Source of the DNA: Sulfitobacter brevis | GTDB lineage: Bacteria > Pseudomonadota > Alphaproteobacteria > Rhodobacterales > Rhodobacteraceae | Assembly: GCF_900112755.1 (NCBI RefSeq) | Contig: NZ_FOMW01000009.1 | Span: 124,001 to 188,000, forward strand | DNA length: 64,000 bases | Reading direction: 5' to 3' | Part shown: positions 17,854 through 26,564 of the stretch, piece after piece | Layout: each line of letters opens with the position of its first letter | How positions within the stretch are numbered: the first letter of the stretch is position 1 | Translations under genes and position numbers: made by a program | The notes under the pieces: generated by a model | What the model saw: only the letters and a program-made list of their open reading frames with translations | What the model was told of the DNA's origin: nothing | The model's database searches: none

Positions 17854-18741
17854 ATGGATCACACCTCTCCCGCGACTGCCCGCGATATCAGCTATGCAGG
17901 GTCCGCCGCGACCAAGGGCGGGCGGGCTCTGATCCGGTTGATGGAGAACTCCACCGGTCGTTTGAAATTGATAAAGCGGGCGCAGGGCTATGAGAGCGAA
18001 GTCAGTGTAGGACGGACGTTTTTCGACGTGATGGCGACGCGCTATGGGCTAAGCCTTGAGGTCGTGGGCGGAAGTCTCGCCAATATCCCCCGTACGGGTC
18101 CGCTCATCGTGATCGCGAACCATCCTTACGGCATTCTCGATGGGTTGATGTTAGGCCAAATCTTGTCGGTCGCGCGGGGAGATTTCAAAATCATGGCAAA
18201 TGCGGTTTTCAGCCGGGCACCGGATTTGCACCAGCATTTACTGCCCATAGATTTCGGCACCAGCAAAGACGCGCTGGCGCTCAATATTGCGACCCGCAAG
18301 TCTGCGCTCGATTATCTGGGGCAGGGTGGGTGCATCGGGATCTTTCCCGGCGGGACTGTCAGCACCGGCGCCAAGCCGTTTTCGCGCCCGATGGATCCGG
18401 GCTGGCGCAGTTTTACCGCGCGGATGATTGCGAAATCCGAGGCGACCGTTGTGCCGATCTTCTTTGATGGCCACACCAGCCGGATATTCCAGATCGCCAG
18501 CCATTTGCATTCTACCCTGCGACTGGGCCTGTTGATCAAGGAGTTTCGCAAGCGGGTGGACACGCCGGTGCGCGTAGCAATCGGTGCGCCGATTGGCCGC
18601 GATGTGCTGGCGCCGCTGGCGTGCGACGGTAAACAGATGATGGATTTCCTGCGCAAAGCCACTTATGAGTTGTCTCCGGACCCGGACCGATGTTTCGATC
18701 TGGGGTTTGAGTTTGAGCAACGGCATCGCGCCGAACGGTGA
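17854..18741 (+). CDS. Lysophospholipid acyltransferase family protein (PlsC-like)
   Basis: A 295-residue acyltransferase that probably adds an acyl chain to a glycerophospholipid or similar acceptor at the inner membrane. The catalytic motif is NHPYGILDG at residues 89-97, with His90 and Asp96. The second family motif, usually FPEGT, reads FPGGT at about 165-169, so the Glu is replaced by Gly. The ATG has CGGAG upstream. murI starts ten bases after its stop, and the two are likely cotranscribed. Membership is clear, the acceptor is not; an ornithine-lipid or hemolysin-type acyltransferase is also possible. Confidence 0.85.
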   Translation: MDHTSPATARDISYAGSAATKGGRALIRLMENSTGRLKLIKRAQGYESEVSVGRTFFDVMATRYGLSLEVVGGSLANIPRTGPLIVIANHPYGILDGLMLGQILSVARGDFKIMANAVFSRAPDLHQHLLPIDFGTSKDALALNIATRKSALDYLGQGGCIGIFPGGTVSTGAKPFSRPMDPGWRSFTARMIAKSEATVVPIFFDGHTSRIFQIASHLHSTLRLGLLIKEFRKRVDTPVRVAIGAPIGRDVLAPLACDGKQMMDFLRKATYELSPDPDRCFDLGFEFEQRHRAER

Positions 18742-18750
18742 CAGGGTAAT

Positions 18751-19560
18751 ATGGCAGTTGGAATTTTTGACTCAGGCCTCGGCGGCCTGACAGTGCTCGA
18801 CGCGGTGCAGGCGCGTCTGCCAGAGGTGGAATTTGCTTATCTGGCCGATAGCGCCCATGCGCCGTACGGGGTGCGGACCTCGGATGATATTTACGATCTG
18901 ACCTGTGCTGCCACTCAGCGGCTCTTTGATGCGGGCTGTGATCTGGTAGTTCTGGCGTGCAACACCGCCTCTGCTGCGGCGCTGCGGCGCATGCAGGAGG
19001 GCTGGGTGCCGCGTGACAAGCGTGTGCTGGGCGTGTTTGTGCCGCTGATCGAGGCGATGACCGAACGGCAGTGGGGGGATAATTCTCCGCCGCGCGAAGT
19101 GGCGCTGAAACATGTCGCGCTCTTTGCTACTCCGGCGACTGTCGCCACCCGTGCGTTTCAGCGGGAACTCGCGTTCCGCGCAATCGGCGTGGACGTCGAG
19201 GCGCAGGCTTGCGGTGGTGTCGTCGATGCCATCGAAGACGGTGATTTCATTTTGGCCGAGGCATTGGTGCGCAGCCACGTCGATGCCCTGAAGCGTAAAA
19301 TGCCGGAACCCCATGCGGCGGTTCTGGGTTGTACCCATTATCCGCTGATGCAGGATACTTTTCAGGAAGCTTTGGGGGCGGACGTGAAGGTGTTTTCACA
19401 AGCCACGCTTGTTGCAGACGCCTTGGCTGATTATCTTGAGCGACATCCAGGGATGATGGGCACGGGAGCGGCGGCGTTTTTGACTACAGGCGACCCCGCA
19501 CGGGTCAGCACCCGCGCAACGCAGTTTTTGCGACGACCGATCACCTTTACGGCCGCTTGA
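18751..19560 (+). CDS. murI: Glutamate racemase
   Basis: It makes D-glutamate for peptidoglycan. The 269 residues are the usual length. The N-terminal [12 protein letters not shown] gives the catalytic Asp7 and Ser8, Cys70 sits in LACNTAS, and the second catalytic Cys194 is in GCTHYPL. AGGG lies shortly before the ATG. It follows the acyltransferase gene closely and precedes argC by 46 bases. Confidence 0.96.
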   Translation: MAVGIFDSGLGGLTVLDAVQARLPEVEFAYLADSAHAPYGVRTSDDIYDLTCAATQRLFDAGCDLVVLACNTASAAALRRMQEGWVPRDKRVLGVFVPLIEAMTERQWGDNSPPREVALKHVALFATPATVATRAFQRELAFRAIGVDVEAQACGGVVDAIEDGDFILAEALVRSHVDALKRKMPEPHAAVLGCTHYPLMQDTFQEALGADVKVFSQATLVADALADYLERHPGMMGTGAAAFLTTGDPARVSTRATQFLRRPITFTAA

Positions 19561-19606
19561 TCGCTGTTTTGACAGCACACTGATACTCTACCTACGGGAA
19601 CCAGAC

Positions 19607-20635
19607 ATGACCCATAATATCGCCATCCTCGGTGCATCCGGCTATACTGGGGCGGAGCTGATCCGGCTCATCGCCGGACATTCTTCGATGCAAATCAAAG
19701 CGCTCGGCGCGAATTCGAAAGCCGGGCAGCGGTTGGCAGATGTGTTTCCGCATCTGCGCCATCTCGACTTGCCTGATCTTGTGCTGATCGAGGATATCGA
19801 TTTTGCCGATATTGACCTGTGTTTTTGCGCGTTGCCACATAAGACCTCGCAAGAGGTGATCGCCAAGCTGCCGAAAGCGCTCAAGATTGTGGACCTTTCC
19901 GCCGATTTCCGTCTGCGCGACCCTGAAGAATATGCGAAGTGGTATGGCAACAAACACGCTGCACTGGAGCAACAGGAGGAGGCGGTCTACGGGCTGACCG
20001 AGTTCTACCGTGAGGAGATTGCCAAGGCACGGCTGGTGGCGGGAACTGGCTGTAATGCCGCGACGGGACAGTTTGCACTGCGTCCGCTGATTGAAAAGGG
20101 CGTGATCGATCTGGATGAGATCATCATGGATTTGAAGTGCGCCGTGTCGGGTGCGGGGCGGTCGTTGAAGGAAAACCTACTGCATGCCGAATTGTCCGAA
20201 GGATATCACGCCTATTCAATTGGCGGAACGCATCGCCACTTAGGCGAGTTTGATCAAGAGTTTTCGGCCATTGCGGGACGTCCGGTCAAGGTGCAGTTCA
20301 CGCCGCATCTGGTTCCGGCAAACCGCGGTATTCTCGCGACAATCTACGTTAAGGGTGACGCGCAAGTCATTCACGAAACTTTGAAAAATGCCTATGAAAG
20401 CGAGCCTTTCATCGTTGTGTTGCCGCAAGGCGAAGCACCGAGCACGCGGCATATCCGGGGATCCAATTTCTGCCATATCGGTGTGGTCGCAGACCGGATT
20501 GAAGGCCGTGCCATTGTTATCGCCGCCTTGGACAATCTGACGAAGGGCTCCAGCGGGCAAGCGTTGCAGAACGCCAACCTAATGTTGGGTCTTGATGAAA
20601 CCGACGGCCTGATGGCTGTCCCGCTGTTCCCGTGA
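19607..20635 (+). CDS. argC: N-acetyl-gamma-glutamyl-phosphate reductase
   Basis: It reduces N-acetylglutamyl phosphate to the semialdehyde in arginine synthesis, using NADPH. The dinucleotide-binding loop [10 protein letters not shown] is at residues 9-18. The catalytic cysteine is Cys149 in [11 protein letters not shown]; this differs from the NPGCYPT of the commonest ArgC type. Later motifs [22 protein letters not shown] and [10 protein letters not shown] fit the family. Length (342) is normal. It is followed by ccmE after only four bases, so the arginine gene and the cytochrome c genes are probably on one transcript. Confidence 0.93.
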   Translation: MTHNIAILGASGYTGAELIRLIAGHSSMQIKALGANSKAGQRLADVFPHLRHLDLPDLVLIEDIDFADIDLCFCALPHKTSQEVIAKLPKALKIVDLSADFRLRDPEEYAKWYGNKHAALEQQEEAVYGLTEFYREEIAKARLVAGTGCNAATGQFALRPLIEKGVIDLDEIIMDLKCAVSGAGRSLKENLLHAELSEGYHAYSIGGTHRHLGEFDQEFSAIAGRPVKVQFTPHLVPANRGILATIYVKGDAQVIHETLKNAYESEPFIVVLPQGEAPSTRHIRGSNFCHIGVVADRIEGRAIVIAALDNLTKGSSGQALQNANLMLGLDETDGLMAVPLFP

Positions 20636-20639
20636 GCCA

Positions 20640-21083
20640 ATGAAAAGCCTTAAAAAACAACGTCGTATCCAGTTGGTCTCGGTTGCGATTGTGGCCTTGG
20701 TCCTATCAACGGCTCTAATCGGATATGCACTGCGTGACGGGATCAACTACTTCCGCGCGCCTTCGCAGGTCATGGCTGAACCTCCGCAACCAACTGAGGT
20801 GTTTCGCATTGGCGGATTGGTCGAAGAAGGCAGCCTGAAGCGCGGCGAGGGCGAGATAATCCGTTTTAGCGTGACCGATGGTGGCGCGACCGTTCCTGTC
20901 GTATTTACCGGCGTATTGCCTGATCTTTTCGAGGAGAATCAGGGCATGGTTGGCACCGGACGCTACGTGAATGGCGTCTTTGAAGCCTCTGAAATTCTTG
21001 CGAAACATGATGAGAATTACATGCCCAAAGAGGTCGTGGATGCGCTGAAAGAGCAAGGCGTTTATAAAGAGCCTGAAAGCTGA
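20640..21083 (+). CDS. ccmE: Cytochrome c maturation protein CcmE
   Basis: A periplasmic haem chaperone anchored to the inner membrane, which passes haem to CcmF/H for attachment to cytochrome c. A basic N-terminus (MKSLKKQRRI) is followed by one membrane segment at about residues 11-31 and an OB-fold domain. The haem-binding His123 and nearby Tyr127 are in LAKHDENYMP. The 147-residue length is typical. The ccm cluster continues with ccmF and ccmH after two inserted lysis-type genes. Confidence 0.95.
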   Translation: MKSLKKQRRIQLVSVAIVALVLSTALIGYALRDGINYFRAPSQVMAEPPQPTEVFRIGGLVEEGSLKRGEGEIIRFSVTDGGATVPVVFTGVLPDLFEENQGMVGTGRYVNGVFEASEILAKHDENYMPKEVVDALKEQGVYKEPES

Positions 21084-21158
21084 GACCGTACGCTCGTCTT
21101 TCGCCTTATTAACTAATTTCTGCCCAAATTTGCTGGACGCAATAGCAAGGGGCTGGAT

Positions 21159-21770
21159 ATGACGACGGTGCGAAAAATTGCTGCGGAGATCGTGGCGCGT
21201 GAAGGTGGTTTTGTGAATGATCCCGATGATCCGGGAGGCGCAACAAAACACGGCGTAACGATCCATACTTTGCGCAGGCTGGGGCTGGACCTGACCGGAG
21301 ATGGCGAAATCGGCGTGGCAGATGTGCGTGCACTGACCCAAGCGCAGGCGACCGAGATTTTCATCCGCCACTATTTTGAGGGTCCGCTGATTGCCGAACT
21401 GCCTGCGCTTTTGCAGGCAACGGTGTTTGATATGTACGTCAATGCCGGCAGCAACGCGGTTAAAATCTTGCAGCAGTTGCTGTGCGATATGGGCCGGCCT
21501 GTCGCTGTCGATGGCGCCCTTGGTCCCCAAAGTCTTGGCGCTGTGAGGAGCGCGATGGCCACGGCGCCTGATCATTTTGTGAATGCCTATGGGATCGCGC
21601 GGCGCAATTATTACTTCCGCCTTGCTGATCGCCGGCCCGCCAGTCGCAAATATGCACGAACGCGGGCAGGCGGGAAGGGCGGCTGGATTTTGCGGGCCGA
21701 GGAATTCATTGCAGCGCAGTACCACATGAGCAAAGCCGCCTTTCAGCAGCGGGTGGCAGCATGGGGGTGA
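21159..21770 (+). CDS. Holin-associated N-acetylmuramidase (GH108 endolysin)
   Basis: A 203-residue peptidoglycan hydrolase of glycosyl hydrolase family 108. The catalytic motif EGGFVNDPDDPGGATKHG begins with Glu15, as in the family. The C-terminal part, from about residue 90, resembles the family's peptidoglycan-binding domain (QLLCDMGRPVAVDGALGPQS). There is no signal peptide, so export through the adjacent holin is expected. In Rhodobacter capsulatus an endolysin/holin pair of this kind is known to release gene transfer agent particles; assigning this pair to that role is by analogy. It overlaps the holin gene by ten bases. Confidence 0.9.
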   Translation: MTTVRKIAAEIVAREGGFVNDPDDPGGATKHGVTIHTLRRLGLDLTGDGEIGVADVRALTQAQATEIFIRHYFEGPLIAELPALLQATVFDMYVNAGSNAVKILQQLLCDMGRPVAVDGALGPQSLGAVRSAMATAPDHFVNAYGIARRNYYFRLADRRPASRKYARTRAGGKGGWILRAEEFIAAQYHMSKAAFQQRVAAWG

Positions 21771-22336
21771 TTGAAAAACTTTTCGGGTTTGTATTCGGTG
21801 GTGGCAGCAACGTGGTGCGTGAAACTGTGGAAGTCTTCCGTGAAAACGCCGAGGCGGGTGCCGCGCGGGGCGCGCAGTTGCAAGGGCAAGCGATGGCGCA
21901 ATACGGGCAAGAATTTGCAGTTTTGCGTATGGGATGGTTTGACCGCTTCATGGATGCGATCAACCGGCTTCCGCGCCCGATGTTGGCGCTTGGAACCTTG
22001 GGGCTGTTCGTCTCGGCGATGGTAAACCCCTTGTGGTTCTCTGAGCGGATGCAGGGGATTGCCTTGGTGCCAGAACCCCTGTGGTGGTTGCTCGGTGTGA
22101 TCGTTTCGTTTTATTTCGGCGCGCGCCATCAGGTCAAAGCGCAGCAGTTCCAGCGTGAAATTGTTGGCACAATGGTGCACGTTCCGCAGGTTTTGGATAA
22201 CATCGCACAAATCCGCGAATTGCGGGCAGACGCAGTGATGATAGCGGACACTGGCGAGGATGCGCGTCTGTCTGTTTCGGCGGTGCAACCCGATGATAAT
22301 CCGGCGCTGGAAGCATGGAAACGTGCGGCGGCCTGA
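21761..22336 (+). CDS. Holin family protein
   Basis: A 191-residue membrane protein. It has an amphipathic N-terminus, two strong hydrophobic segments (about residues 73-93 and 106-121), and a soluble, charged C-terminal tail. GARHQVKAQQF follows the second segment, a feature I associate with the 3TM-type holin family found beside GH108 enzymes. It starts inside the end of the muramidase gene in another frame, so the two are translationally linked. It should open the inner membrane to the muramidase. The pair sits inside the ccm cluster, between ccmE and ccmF. Confidence 0.85.
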   Translation: MGVIEKLFGFVFGGGSNVVRETVEVFRENAEAGAARGAQLQGQAMAQYGQEFAVLRMGWFDRFMDAINRLPRPMLALGTLGLFVSAMVNPLWFSERMQGIALVPEPLWWLLGVIVSFYFGARHQVKAQQFQREIVGTMVHVPQVLDNIAQIRELRADAVMIADTGEDARLSVSAVQPDDNPALEAWKRAAA

Positions 22337-22379
22337 CTGCGTCAATTCATCCACGGCTAAGTGATAAACTATCATGGCG

Positions 22380-22399
22380 TAGGGGGCTTTGGCCCCCTA
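22380..22399 (+). promoter_or_regulatory. Strong hairpin just before ccmF
   Basis: The arms TAGGGGGC and GCCCCCTA pair perfectly over eight bases around a TTTG loop and end ten bases before the ccmF ATG. There is no T-run, so it is not a standard terminator. It occupies the place of the Shine-Dalgarno sequence, which is otherwise not seen. Confidence 0.55.
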
Positions 22400-22409
22400 T
22401 AACGATTGC

Positions 22410-24365
22410 ATGATTACAGAACTCGGACATTTCGCGCTGATCCTCGCCTTTGGCGTCGCAGTACTTCAGATGATCATTCCGATGATCGGGGCACACAGGC
22501 GGCTGCCTGGATGGATGGCCATGGCCGAACCGGCCGCGGCGGCGCAATGTGCGCTGATTGCGCTGTCGTTTGGTGCGCTGATGTGGGCCTTTATCAATTC
22601 CGATTTCTCGCTGCGACTGGTCGTTGAAAACAGCCACTCGGCCAAGCCGATGCTTTATAAAATCAGCGGCACATGGGGCAATCATGAAGGCTCCATGCTG
22701 CTTTGGGTGCTGATTGTGTCGCTGTTTGGTGCAATGGTGGCGCTGTTTGGCGGCAACCTTCCGCCCTCGCTGCGGGCGCGGGTGCTTTCGGTTCAGGCCG
22801 CGATTGCAGTAGCGTTTCTGGCATTCATTTTGCTGACGTCAAACCCGTTTCTGCGTCTTGCGACACCGCCCTTTGACGGGCAGGATCTCAACCCGCTGTT
22901 GCAAGATCCCGGTCTCGCGTTTCATCCACCGTTTCTGTACCTCGGCTATGTGGGCCTGAGCATGTCGTTCAGTTTTGCTGTTGCCGCGCTGATCGAAGGC
23001 CGCGTGGATGCCGCTTGGGGCCGCTGGGTGCGGCCGTGGACTTTGGCCGCCTGGGTGTTTTTGACCATCGGGATCGCGCTGGGATCATGGTGGGCCTATT
23101 ACGAGCTTGGCTGGGGCGGCTTCTGGTTCTGGGATCCGGTTGAAAACGCGAGCTTTATGCCATGGCTTCTGGCCACCGCGCTTCTGCATTCCGCGATTGT
23201 CGTGGAAAAACGTGAGAGCCTGAAGAGCTGGACAATCCTGTTGGCAATCCTCGCATTCGGTTTCTCGCTGATCGGAACCTTTATTGTACGCTCTGGGCTT
23301 TTGACCAGCGTGCATGCCTTCGCCACCGATCCCGAACGCGGAGTTTTCATTCTAGCGATCATGGCGGTGTTCATGGGGGGCGCGCTGTTGTTGTTTGCGC
23401 TGCGTGCCGGTGTAATGGAGGCGCGCGGTGTCTTTGGGCTGGTCAGCCGCGAGTCGGCCTTGGTGGTGAATAACCTGTTGTTGGCGGTTGCGTGCTTTGT
23501 GGTTTTCGTCGGAACAATGTGGCCGCTGGTCGCTGAGATGTTCTTTGACCGGAAGTTGAGCGTTGGCCCGCCATTCTTCAACGCGGCGTTCACGCCCTTT
23601 ATGGTCGCGCTGGGGCTGGTCATGCCGATCGGCAGTGTGATGCCATGGAAGCGGGCGGGATTTATGCGGGCATTGCGTCCGCTGCGGTATGTGTTTGTTC
23701 TGGCTATCGCTCTGGCAGGCTTTGCCTTTGTCGTTCAAAGCGGGCGAAGCCTTCTGGGCCCAATGGGGTTGTTTCTTGGCGCCTGGCTGGTGGCTGGTAC
23801 GGCCGTTGAACTTTGGCAGCGCAGTCGGAGCGACTGGCGCAGGCTGGGGCGCTTGCCGCGCGCGGACTGGGGTAAAGCGACGGCGCACGCTGGGCTGGGC
23901 GTGACCATCGCAGGGATCGCGGGACTAACAGCTTGGGCGGTCGATGATATCCGTGTGGCGAAGGTGGACGCGCCTTTCACGGTCGGTGCCTATACGCTGA
24001 CGCTCAATGGGGTCGAAGAAACCCGCGGCCCGAACTACCTTGCTACGATAGCTGATGTCACTTTGAGCAAAGATGGCGACAAGATTGCGCAGATGTTCCC
24101 GGAGAAGCGGATTTATCCGGTGGCGCAGATGCCGACAACGGAGGCCGCAATCCACTATAACTTCGCTCGCGATGTCTATGTAGTGATCGGTGACGAACAG
24201 CTGGGCGGAGGCTGGGCGGTGCGAACCTATATTAAACCGATGACAATCTGGATCTGGATCGGCTGCGGGATGATGGCACTTGGCGGCATTCTGAGCCTGA
24301 CCGACCGTCGTTTCCGTGTAGCAGCGGGTGCGCGGAAAACTCCGATTGCGCAGCCTGCCGAATGA
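22410..24365 (+). CDS. ccmF: Haem lyase CcmF (cytochrome c-type biogenesis)
   Basis: A large inner-membrane protein that, with CcmH, attaches haem to apocytochrome c on the periplasmic side. At 651 residues it is the usual size, with many membrane segments. The tryptophan-rich WWD domain is visible at about 226-250 (GSWWAYYELGWGGFWFWDPV), as are conserved His in NSHSAKPMLYK and FHPPFLYLGY. The start used is the ATG of MITELGHFAL; a start at 22389 would add seven residues. It overlaps ccmH by four bases (ATGA). Confidence 0.95.
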   Translation: MITELGHFALILAFGVAVLQMIIPMIGAHRRLPGWMAMAEPAAAAQCALIALSFGALMWAFINSDFSLRLVVENSHSAKPMLYKISGTWGNHEGSMLLWVLIVSLFGAMVALFGGNLPPSLRARVLSVQAAIAVAFLAFILLTSNPFLRLATPPFDGQDLNPLLQDPGLAFHPPFLYLGYVGLSMSFSFAVAALIEGRVDAAWGRWVRPWTLAAWVFLTIGIALGSWWAYYELGWGGFWFWDPVENASFMPWLLATALLHSAIVVEKRESLKSWTILLAILAFGFSLIGTFIVRSGLLTSVHAFATDPERGVFILAIMAVFMGGALLLFALRAGVMEARGVFGLVSRESALVVNNLLLAVACFVVFVGTMWPLVAEMFFDRKLSVGPPFFNAAFTPFMVALGLVMPIGSVMPWKRAGFMRALRPLRYVFVLAIALAGFAFVVQSGRSLLGPMGLFLGAWLVAGTAVELWQRSRSDWRRLGRLPRADWGKATAHAGLGVTIAGIAGLTAWAVDDIRVAKVDAPFTVGAYTLTLNGVEETRGPNYLATIADVTLSKDGDKIAQMFPEKRIYPVAQMPTTEAAIHYNFARDVYVVIGDEQLGGGWAVRTYIKPMTIWIWIGCGMMALGGILSLTDRRFRVAAGARKTPIAQPAE

Positions 24366-24814
24366 AGCGCCTCATCTTTATACTCCTGCTTTTGGCCTCC
24401 CCTTTGGCAGCGGTGGAGCCCGACGAGGTACTCAGCGATCCGGCACTTGAGGCGCGGGCGCGGGAGATCAGCCAAGGACTGCGTTGTCTCGTGTGTCGTA
24501 ACGAGAGCATCGACGAAAGCAATGCGAGCCTTGCGCGGGACCTGCGCCTGCTGCTGCGCGAGCGCTTGGTGGCGGGCGACAGCGATCAGCAAGCGGTCGA
24601 CTTTATCGTGAACCGCTATGGGGAATATGTGCTGCTCAAGCCTGACACGCGCGGGGCGAACCGATTGTTGTGGCTGGCGGGACCTTTGATGCTGCTGCTG
24701 GCGGGGGGCGTTGGTTTTGGTTACCTGCGCAGCCGGTCACGGGCCACTGCTACGGGTGACGCGCCGCTGAACGCTGACGAAGAGGCGCGGCTGCGCGATA
24801 TTCTCGACCGCTGA
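24362..24814 (+). CDS. ccmH: Cytochrome c-type biogenesis protein CcmH
   Basis: A membrane-anchored thiol reductase that keeps the haem-binding cysteines of apocytochrome c reduced. A signal-like N-terminus (RLIFILLLLASPLAA) precedes the active-site motif RCLVCRNES with Cys42 and Cys45. A second membrane segment lies at about 101-121. The 150 residues are the length of the short CcmH; the CcmI/TPR part is not fused and no ccmI gene follows here. Its ATG overlaps the ccmF stop. Confidence 0.95.
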   Translation: MKRLIFILLLLASPLAAVEPDEVLSDPALEARAREISQGLRCLVCRNESIDESNASLARDLRLLLRERLVAGDSDQQAVDFIVNRYGEYVLLKPDTRGANRLLWLAGPLMLLLAGGVGFGYLRSRSRATATGDAPLNADEEARLRDILDR

Positions 24815-24904
24815 ATTCTCACGGTTTGACGTGCGGTTCTGCTGGTCGCGGGGCAAGTCTTTGATAGGGTGCGCCTAACCGGTATTAGCGCGAGGAACCC
24901 GCAG

Positions 24905-25681
24905 ATGGACTATCAGACAATCACCTATGCCCTTGAAGACGGGGTCGCCCTAATCACTTTGAACCGCGCCGACAAGATGAATGCGCTCACCACCCAGATG
25001 CGGGCTGAAATCGCCCATGCTGTCAAAACCGGCGGGCAGGAGGGCCGTGTCGTCGTGCTGACTGGGGCCGGACGCGCGTTTTGTTCTGGACAGGATCTGG
25101 GCGACCGCGCATCGGGCGCGTCGGTCGATCTGGAGCGGACCTTGCGGGACGAATATGCCCCAATGCTGCGCGCCATTGTCGATTGTCCGGTGCCGACGAT
25201 TGCAGCCGTGAACGGGCCAGCAGCGGGAGCCGGGGCCAATCTGGCGCTCGCAGCGGATGTGGTGATCGCCCGCGAGAATGCTTATTTCATGCAGGCATTT
25301 ACGCGCATCGGCCTGATTCCGGATGCCGGCGGCACCTACGCCTTACCGCGCAGCATGGGCACCGCCAAGGCGATGGGCGCGGCGTTGTTCGCCGATAAAA
25401 TCTCGGCGCGCCAGGCGGATGACTGGGGGATGATCTGGGAAGCTGTGGCCGAGGCCGATTTCGAGGCAAACTGGCGCGGCAAAGCGGCACATCTGGCTGC
25501 TGGACCCACAGCTGCCTACGCATCTGCGAAAAAAGCGATCCGTGGATCTTGGGATAATTCCTTCGAAGATCAACTGACGCTGGAGGCGCAAGAGCAGGGC
25601 AAATGCGGCAAGTCACGTGACTTCAAAGAGGGCGTTTTGGCCTTTAGCGAAAAACGTGCTGCCAAGTTTGAAGGCAGGTAA
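24905..25681 (+). CDS. Enoyl-CoA hydratase/isomerase family protein (PaaG-like)
   Basis: A 258-residue crotonase-fold enzyme. The oxyanion hole regions are visible as GAGRAFCSGQDLGDR and NGPAAGAGANLALAADVV, and LIPDAGGTYALPR follows as in PaaG, the ring 1,2-epoxyphenylacetyl-CoA isomerase. GAGG-type purines precede the ATG of MDYQTITY. Other phenylacetate genes are not in the window, so PaaG is a likely but not certain name. It stands alone about 90 bases after ccmH. Confidence 0.87.
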   Translation: MDYQTITYALEDGVALITLNRADKMNALTTQMRAEIAHAVKTGGQEGRVVVLTGAGRAFCSGQDLGDRASGASVDLERTLRDEYAPMLRAIVDCPVPTIAAVNGPAAGAGANLALAADVVIARENAYFMQAFTRIGLIPDAGGTYALPRSMGTAKAMGAALFADKISARQADDWGMIWEAVAEADFEANWRGKAAHLAAGPTAAYASAKKAIRGSWDNSFEDQLTLEAQEQGKCGKSRDFKEGVLAFSEKRAAKFEGR

Positions 25682-25703
25682 GCGGCTTCATTCGAGTTAC
25701 CCC

Positions 25704-26003
25704 CTAGCAGGACCGCTCAACCAGCAGCACATCATCTACCGTTGGCGCGGGGCCTGAGGCCCGCGCCACCACAGCCACAGCGATTCCATTGGCCAGCACC
25801 GTATGCACCGAGCCTGAAACTTCGCGAATGGTGATTTCTGGCGGTGTATCACCCTTGTCATAGACCACGGCGATCTGATCGCAGTCGTGCAGGGTGTCGG
25901 GTACCAATGCGCCCTGCGGGCCCGCCTGCGCAGGTGCGGAGACTGGCATCAGACTTGCTGCGCAGGTCCAGTCTAGGTGGCCGGTGGTGCGTCTTTCGGT
26001 CAT
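25704..26003 (-). CDS. Small hypothetical protein
   Basis: I do not recognise this 99-residue protein. The ATG has a good ribosome-binding site (CGGGAG, about eight bases before it), which is the main support for it being real. It has no clear signal peptide. The sequence has Cys in three separate places, including the last residue, and a beta-rich middle (ITIREVSGSVHTVLANG). It is convergent with the enoyl-CoA hydratase gene and lies 560 bases from gltA. It may be a lineage-specific small protein or the remains of a longer one. Confidence 0.5.
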   Translation of the reverse strand: MTERRTTGHLDWTCAASLMPVSAPAQAGPQGALVPDTLHDCDQIAVVYDKGDTPPEITIREVSGSVHTVLANGIAVAVVARASGPAPTVDDVLLVERSC

Positions 26004-26514
26004 TGGCTTAGCTCCCGATTGCGGGGTGTCGGTCCCTTACGGCACGCGGCACAGGTCGATGGCGCAGGCGCGGCGACACAGCAAAGTGTGACCCCTGCCA
26101 GAAACAAAACCAAACTTACAATTACCAACAACCCATGCCCTTATTTACCTGAACTCACTTCAAGCTATCCATTCGTATAGGCGCCGGTCAAGTCGGCTGT
26201 GCCATTGTCAGGCTGGCAGAAACAATGCCACAGTTTTGCCCGATTTCGGCCTTCGGTGTTTCGAATTGAGCATTTCGCGTTGGAAACAGTGGGGGGCTTC
26301 TTGGGGATTTATGCACGGAGTGCTGTAGGATGGCGGGAAAGTTGATTCGGTCCAATTTGTTTGCATGCAAACCAAATGACCGTATTTGAACGGCTAACTG
26401 GAGGTCTTTTAAGGTGAGAATCTCCCGCCGAAGTCCACTCGCAAGCCCTTCAACAGCCCAGAAACGCTTCCCACTGTTGCGTTATCGCGAACAACGACCA
26501 GAATGCTTTCAACG
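26004..26514. other. Non-coding stretch between small hypothetical gene and gltA
   Basis: About 510 bases with no gene I can support. Short frames on both strands lack ribosome-binding sites or plausible composition. The first part should hold the leftward promoter of the small gene. The stretch looks more A/T-rich than its flanks. No tRNA, repeat or mobile-element end was recognised. Confidence 0.4.
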
Positions 26515-26546
26515 CAGAACGCCCCACATCTCTGCGGGGCGTTCTG
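26515..26546 (-). terminator. Hairpin after gltA
   Basis: A perfect 11-base stem, CAGAACGCCCC and GGGGCGTTCTG, with a 10-base loop, lies about 20 bases beyond the gltA stop. The following bases are not a T-run, so it may work with other factors or protect the 3' end. Confidence 0.65.
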
Positions 26547-26564
26547 GCTGTCTCATCAGATAAT

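Noticed and set aside
26188-26370. A 60-codon leftward frame upstream of the small hypothetical gene
   Set aside because: No ribosome-binding site, no motif and atypical residue composition.
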